DNA of 38,843 nt, taken from contig CAIJDY010000090.1 in the NCBI GenBank assembly GCA_903819565.1, positions 1-38,843 on the forward strand, given 5' to 3'. The notes below the pieces were generated by a model that did not search any database, had not been told where the DNA came from, and worked only from the letters and a program-made list of their open reading frames with translations. Numbering within the stretch: the stretch's first letter is position 1; each line of letters opens with the position of its first letter. This document shows, piece after piece, positions 21,701 through 27,700 of this stretch. The position numbers and the translations under genes were made by a program. The stretch comes from Candidatus Omnitrophota bacterium (GTDB lineage: Bacteria; Omnitrophota; Omnitrophia; Omnitrophales; Aquincolibacteriaceae).

Positions 21701-24700
21701 CCACGACGACCTTCGCGCCGTCTTTTTTGAAAAAGGTCAGCGCGGGGACAATATTCTCCTGCCTCCAGACAAACTTTCCCTCCCGCAACTCAGCACGGCG
21801 GCGCCCCTTAGAAGCCGGCTGAGTAGTGCTTGAATCAACCGAATTCAGGCGCACTTCGGAGCGCCGGTTCTCCTCAGAAGTTGACCGAGTCGTCGAAGAG
21901 GGTTTTTCCGCGACAAAAGTCAGGATCTCCGCATGTTCAAAGACCTGTCCGGGAGGAATACCCGAAGATTGACTCATTTGGGTCGTACCATGTCTGTAAT
22001 CGAAAACATTGACATGCCCGGTCTCCTGGAGATGCATCGCTTGCCTTATTATTTGGTCATGCCGCAGTTCACGCGGGACCACCACGCTGGCTTCCACCTT
22101 GCCCGCTTTGAGAACTTTGAAACCGGCCGCGACCATTGCGCTTTTCATGCGCGGCAGAAAAATCTCCGTATTGATGGGGACCTCATAGTTAGATCTCAGC
22201 TGCGCATATTCCAGGCCTGTTTTCTCGGCTGCCTTCATATAAGAAGCGCCCCCCGTCCCCCGAATTGCTGCGCGCACATACGACCTCAGCACTTGCCGTA
22301 AATTATCCATATTCCGGAAATAGGCATCGAGTTGAGGGCAGAAAACATATCCTGTTTTTTTGAATTCCGCCGCGAAACTTCCCGAGAAGAAAGGATGGGG
22401 GCCCACACGAAGCGTCTGGAAAAGGATCAATTTCCCGCCCGGTTTGAGGGCCGCGAAACTTTCTGCCATGGCCTTTTCTAATTCTTCAAAAGTATCGTAG
22501 GCGTCAGCGCTGATCAGGACATCAGCGCTTTGGATATGTTCGGAGAGTTGGTAGACATTGCCCAGGACCGTCTCTGTCGCAAGACCCCGTCGTTTGACAC
22601 TTTCCAGAAAATTCGGATTAATGTCAAAAGCCACATAACGGCCGTCACGCCTCCATCGCGGATCGAGCATGCTGCCAAGCCACCCTTGGCCTGCGGAAAC
22701 ATCATAAAGGACCGGCGCAATAGTGCCCCTCAGATATTCAGCCAGAGTCTCATTGACGATCCGGGACAAAACGGTTCTAACAATTTCGCGATTTTCGCCC
22801 ACGCCAAATTTTTTTCGGTCCGCCGGCCATGAATCGTTCCGGAAGAGTTTCCCGAGTTCGGAGGGCATGGCCGCAATCATTTCTTCAACCATGGCATTTA
22901 CCGCGGTCGTCTCTTCCTGCTCCCGCATCTCGGAGCGGGCAGCAAGCCCGCCCTGTTTCCAGCGGTCGAGAATTTCACGCATGACGATCTTGTCTTTATA
23001 TCTTTCCGCGCGCGAAAGCCCCAGACCGTCTAAACGACCGAGTTTTTCCTCGATCTCTTTGAAGATTGTATCAAGATCCACCGGCGTTCCCGCGGCATCC
23101 AACCCAACGCTGATCAAGGGGCCTTTGATCGGCGAATACACGAAGCGCTTCCACCCAGCGTCTTCCCAGGAGGGTTTTTCCGTCCGGAAAATAACGACAT
23201 GCGGCGACTCGCCCGCGGTCAGGTTCTTTTCCATTTCTCCGGGATCCCGGAATCTCTGTATATTTTCCGCGGCATACCCCCGCGAGACCAGGGCCGCCCG
23301 GATCTCATCGCTTTGCTCCGGTTCTCCGCCAAGCCAGATCCGAACCTGACCTCTTTTGGAAACGTCGAAATCGCTCCCATTATCAAAATTCCACGCTGGC
23401 GAGTCAATAAAGTACAGATCCGCGTGATCCTCCGGAGTCCGGACTTTTTCGTTCTCCGCAAGCGCACGAAGGGCCTCTTCAACGACACCGCGTGTTCCAT
23501 CCGTTCCTCTCAATTCGGACACAATGAAGTCTTTAAAATGAGACAGCCCGACTTCCTGCGAAAGCTGGCTTTCTTTTTCATTCAGAAAATAACGGATCCC
23601 ATCGATCTCCCATCTGTTAAACCGCTCGTTATGGTGATATTGGGACTCCTCGCCTATTTTTTTCTTCAACCACGCTTTGTAATCTCTTAAGCCCCACAAA
23701 TTGCGAGCTTCCAAGCCCAATTTCTGCTGGTTACGGATCCTTTTCAATGTTTCGCTTTGCCGCGCAAGCAAGGGCTCGTACGCTTCAAGCCACCTCCTGA
23801 AAACCTCGCGGCCTTTTTGTTCTCCTAATTTCCGGACAAGCCCGCGACGCAGGCCCTCCATAACGTCTCCCGCCTTGAGGGCACCTTCCCCCGTCCCGTA
23901 GTAGAACAATTTGCCCCTGAAAAGAAACTCCAAAAAATCGACCGGATCGCGATCCTCGGAAATACCGCGCACCGTGATCCATTTCAGATCAAACTGCCCG
24001 TGTCCGATGGGCTTGATCATAAAATCTCCGGCCCCCGGCATGATCTCCCGGACAAAGGAGACCTTTCCGGTCCTGGGATCAAGGCTCATCACTTCGGTCA
24101 TGAGTTCTGCCACGCGTTGGAGCACGGCCGAGCGGGTGCGGTCATTTCGGGCAAGCTTGAAATAACTGACCCACTCGCGCCACCGCCCCGGGGGATTGAC
24201 CTCAAACGCATGGAATTTATGGTAATCGGTGACAAGTTCTATGTAGTCGCCGAGCCATTCCGTAAAAAGAAAATTGATCGATCCTTCCGGCGCGCCGGTT
24301 TTGTCCGCGGAATTCTTGCGAAGCGGCACGGCACCAAAGGCAAGCGGCTTCGGAAAAACACCGGGATGAGCGGCATGCAATTCCGAAAGATTCTTCCAAT
24401 CGGCTGCGATCATTTCATTGGACGTGCCCGTTTGCTGCGGGACCATCAGAACAAAATTTCCTTCCCTGCCGTCGCGAAGACGGATCGTCCCCCGAAGAAC
24501 ATAATAGAATGTTCCCTCCTGGAAAGTTTTCAGACGGATCGCCTGAATATCATAGATGTTTTCGGCACCTGAAAAAACCTGCCTTGCTAAAAGCTTGGCA
24601 TTTTCGCCGTTGTTGTCTGTCAGAAAATCTTTCACGGCCTGCTTGATCTGGGAATAAAGATAACGGGGCGGATCGTTCAGGTGCCCGTTCAGCGGCATAG

Positions 24701-27700
24701 TCGGGAGATCAACCGCGACATCTATTTCCTGAGTTTTACCGGATTCCCGTACTTCGGAGCGGGCATCGGTATCGAGGCGCTCTTGGGGTGTCAGACCGGC
24801 TTCCTCAAGCCATTCCGGTATTTTTTTTCGGTCCGCGGTACTGGTCACCATGAGATGAATCCCCGTGGCGACACCGGGATAGTCCCGCATGAGCTTTACC
24901 GCGGCCTTCATCCTGTCCTTGAGCCATGCGGCCCTTTCGAAAGTCAGTTTTTGTTTTTCACCAGACCACTGTTTGATCCTTTCGATCTCTTCCGGGGCCC
25001 CTTCGATCCTTTGGGGCGCAAGAATGCCCGTCATCGCGAACCAAAAATTAAGATTGTTCAAGGATTTGACGGGCGTGATCCCGATCTTGAATTGTGCCTG
25101 CGGGTATTTTTTGAGGAGTCCGCTCTGTTGGATCTTCCTGAAAGCTCTTTCCATGGGCTCCCGGACGATCAAGGGCTGGAGAAAAATGACCGTGGCCCCC
25201 GCGGCGAGCTTGGACTCTAACTTCTCAAACCATCCTTTCTCGTAAGGATTGACCGATGCCGCGAGAAGGATCTCTTTCGGGATCTCGCCCTTCTCCCGCA
25301 TGTCCCGGATCATCCGGAGCACGGCGGCCGTATCCAGCGGCAAAAGCCCTTCAAGCCCCATCAGCCGCAACACCTTCCTGAACCAATGCCCGCCCGCCAC
25401 CACAAAAAGGACCGACGCCTTCTGTTCGTTAGTCAGAGAAAGGACCGTCTCCCTGATCGCGGCCCTGGAATAAAGCTGCAGGGCGACCGGCGCGATGGAA
25501 CCGGGAGGGATCTCCATGCGGGTGATCCTTTCGAACTTGTGGACCTCGGCCCAAAGGGATGTCATCAGCCGGCAAAGAAACGTGATCCACCGGGCCGGGG
25601 CAAAACCCTGATCCTCAGGTTTTTGGGCCTGCCGTTCGATCCATCGGCCCAATCCCTTCAAAAAACCTTGGAACCATTTCCGGTAAGGCGGCACGCCTTC
25701 CCGAATCTCCCTGTCCCCCCGCGTCATGGCGGCGATATCAGCGGTCCGAAAACTGAACTCGGGAGGATCAATGACGCTGGCCCCATCGGTCCAGCCTGCC
25801 GCCTGAAAGCCGGCGAAAAGGGCTTTCTGCTCCTCAAAATTCGCCTCGCTTTGGGTCTCCCGCTGCCCCGGCGCGATCATCCGCGGCACCACCATTTCGG
25901 TCGTGACCGTGATCTTTTTCTGCCGGAGCCTTGCCGAAAGCGTCCCGAGCCGGTCACGGGTCGCTGTTTTTTGAGGCTCCAGGGCTTCCGCCGTCCGTAC
26001 CTCGGAGCGAGCCGCCCCGGCATTTTGAGACTCATGGGCAGGCATGACGGGAGCGGACAGAAAGCGCTGTATGGCGTCCCTATCGATGTCTGAAAACATT
26101 TTCCCAAACGATACCTGGGTATCGTCCAGCGATTCATCCCATTTGGCTTTGGGATCATCTTCGAACCCGGTCCTGACACGGCGCTTGCCGGTTTTCAATC
26201 TCACGTCACAAACGATCTCATCTTTGGAGGCCTCAAGAACATCCTCTCCTTTTTCTTCCACGGCGGCGACAAGGCTTCCCGTCGCGGCATGGAGGCGATG
26301 GATCCGGGAATCGATAATGACGGCCCCCGAGGCGACATTGCCGGAATCAATTTCGGTGCGTCCCAAAATAACCGCGCCCACGTCCACTTGGACCTCTTTG
26401 CCGAGCCGGACATCTTTCCCCAGGATCGCGCCTGTTTTCTCATCGATAGAAACTCCCATCAATTCCCTCAGGGCGGGATCCTCAAAAAGCCGCCTGGCCG
26501 CATCCCGGTACCCCCGGTTATCTCCGATATGGACATTCATCCCGTTCCTGCCAGTATCGATGAAACCCATGGACAACGACGGAAATGCCTCCCGTCTGAG
26601 CAGAAATCCCTTGTGCAGCGTCAGGTTCTTGTCTTTAATGACTCCGCGATCATCCAGGTATTCTTTGAGCAGAACGTCAACCGCCCGTGAGGACAAATAC
26701 AGGCCTGACTTGTTAAAAACGGCCGCCTCAGTCTTGCCACGCAGGAAATCCGCCGCCTCCCATGGGATAATTCTCACCACGTTATTGTCTTTATCCGTTT
26801 CAACTTTAGGATGGAGCGACATGAATTCATGGCCCACCGGCACGACGGCGCCAAAGAGCTGTATGTCCTTCGAGTCATATTGCGGAATGGGCCGGCTGAT
26901 CGACGTGATCCGGTCTACTTCAAATATCGAAACGCCGCGGACGCCTTTTTTGTAAAACTGCATCGATTGCCGCAACGCCTGCCAGACGTTGGGCTCGCCG
27001 TTGATCCCTTTCAGAAGCCCTTTGTTGCCTAATCCGTCTCCCGCCGTCAGAGGGTAATTCCTGGCCCCCGTGCCGCCGGAAAGGATGACTGCAATGTTTT
27101 GCTCGCCGTTATTCGCTCCGGTCTTCGTGAGCCCGTTGAGGGTCTCGATGATCGAAGAGAAAATACCGTTGGAATCGTCTGGGACAATGCACACGAGGAT
27201 CGTCGGCTTGCCGCTCTTGGGTGAAATCTTTTCAACCGGATCCTGAGTGAAATCAATGATCTTGAACTCGGAATTCGCCGGGACAACGATTCCCTTGGCT
27301 TTCTCGAGCGTTTCTAGCATGTAGGGAGCGTCGGCTCTTTTCACGGTCACGGCCGCCACATCGAAATAGCTCTCCGGATCCCGGAGGGCCTTCGCGATGT
27401 TGGACCGCTGCAGCCGGACGCCGTAATATGGGCTATCATGGAAAGGTGCGAGTTCCGAGTCGGACGTGCCTTCTTCCCGTACCTCGGAGCGATTCCCAGC
27501 GCTAGGGTCAACCGCCTTGCCGGTCCATGTTCTCCCGGCCTTGACTTCACCGTTCGCTTTCTCTCCGATGAACCGGACGCGCCATGTTCCCTCCTGAGGA
27601 CGGGTCACCGCGATCCGGAGGTGTTCGGAGTTCGTTCCGATCCATGTGTAATAAAACATTTCGGCTTCCTGCCCGTTGGGAAACGGCAGATCGTCGGGAA

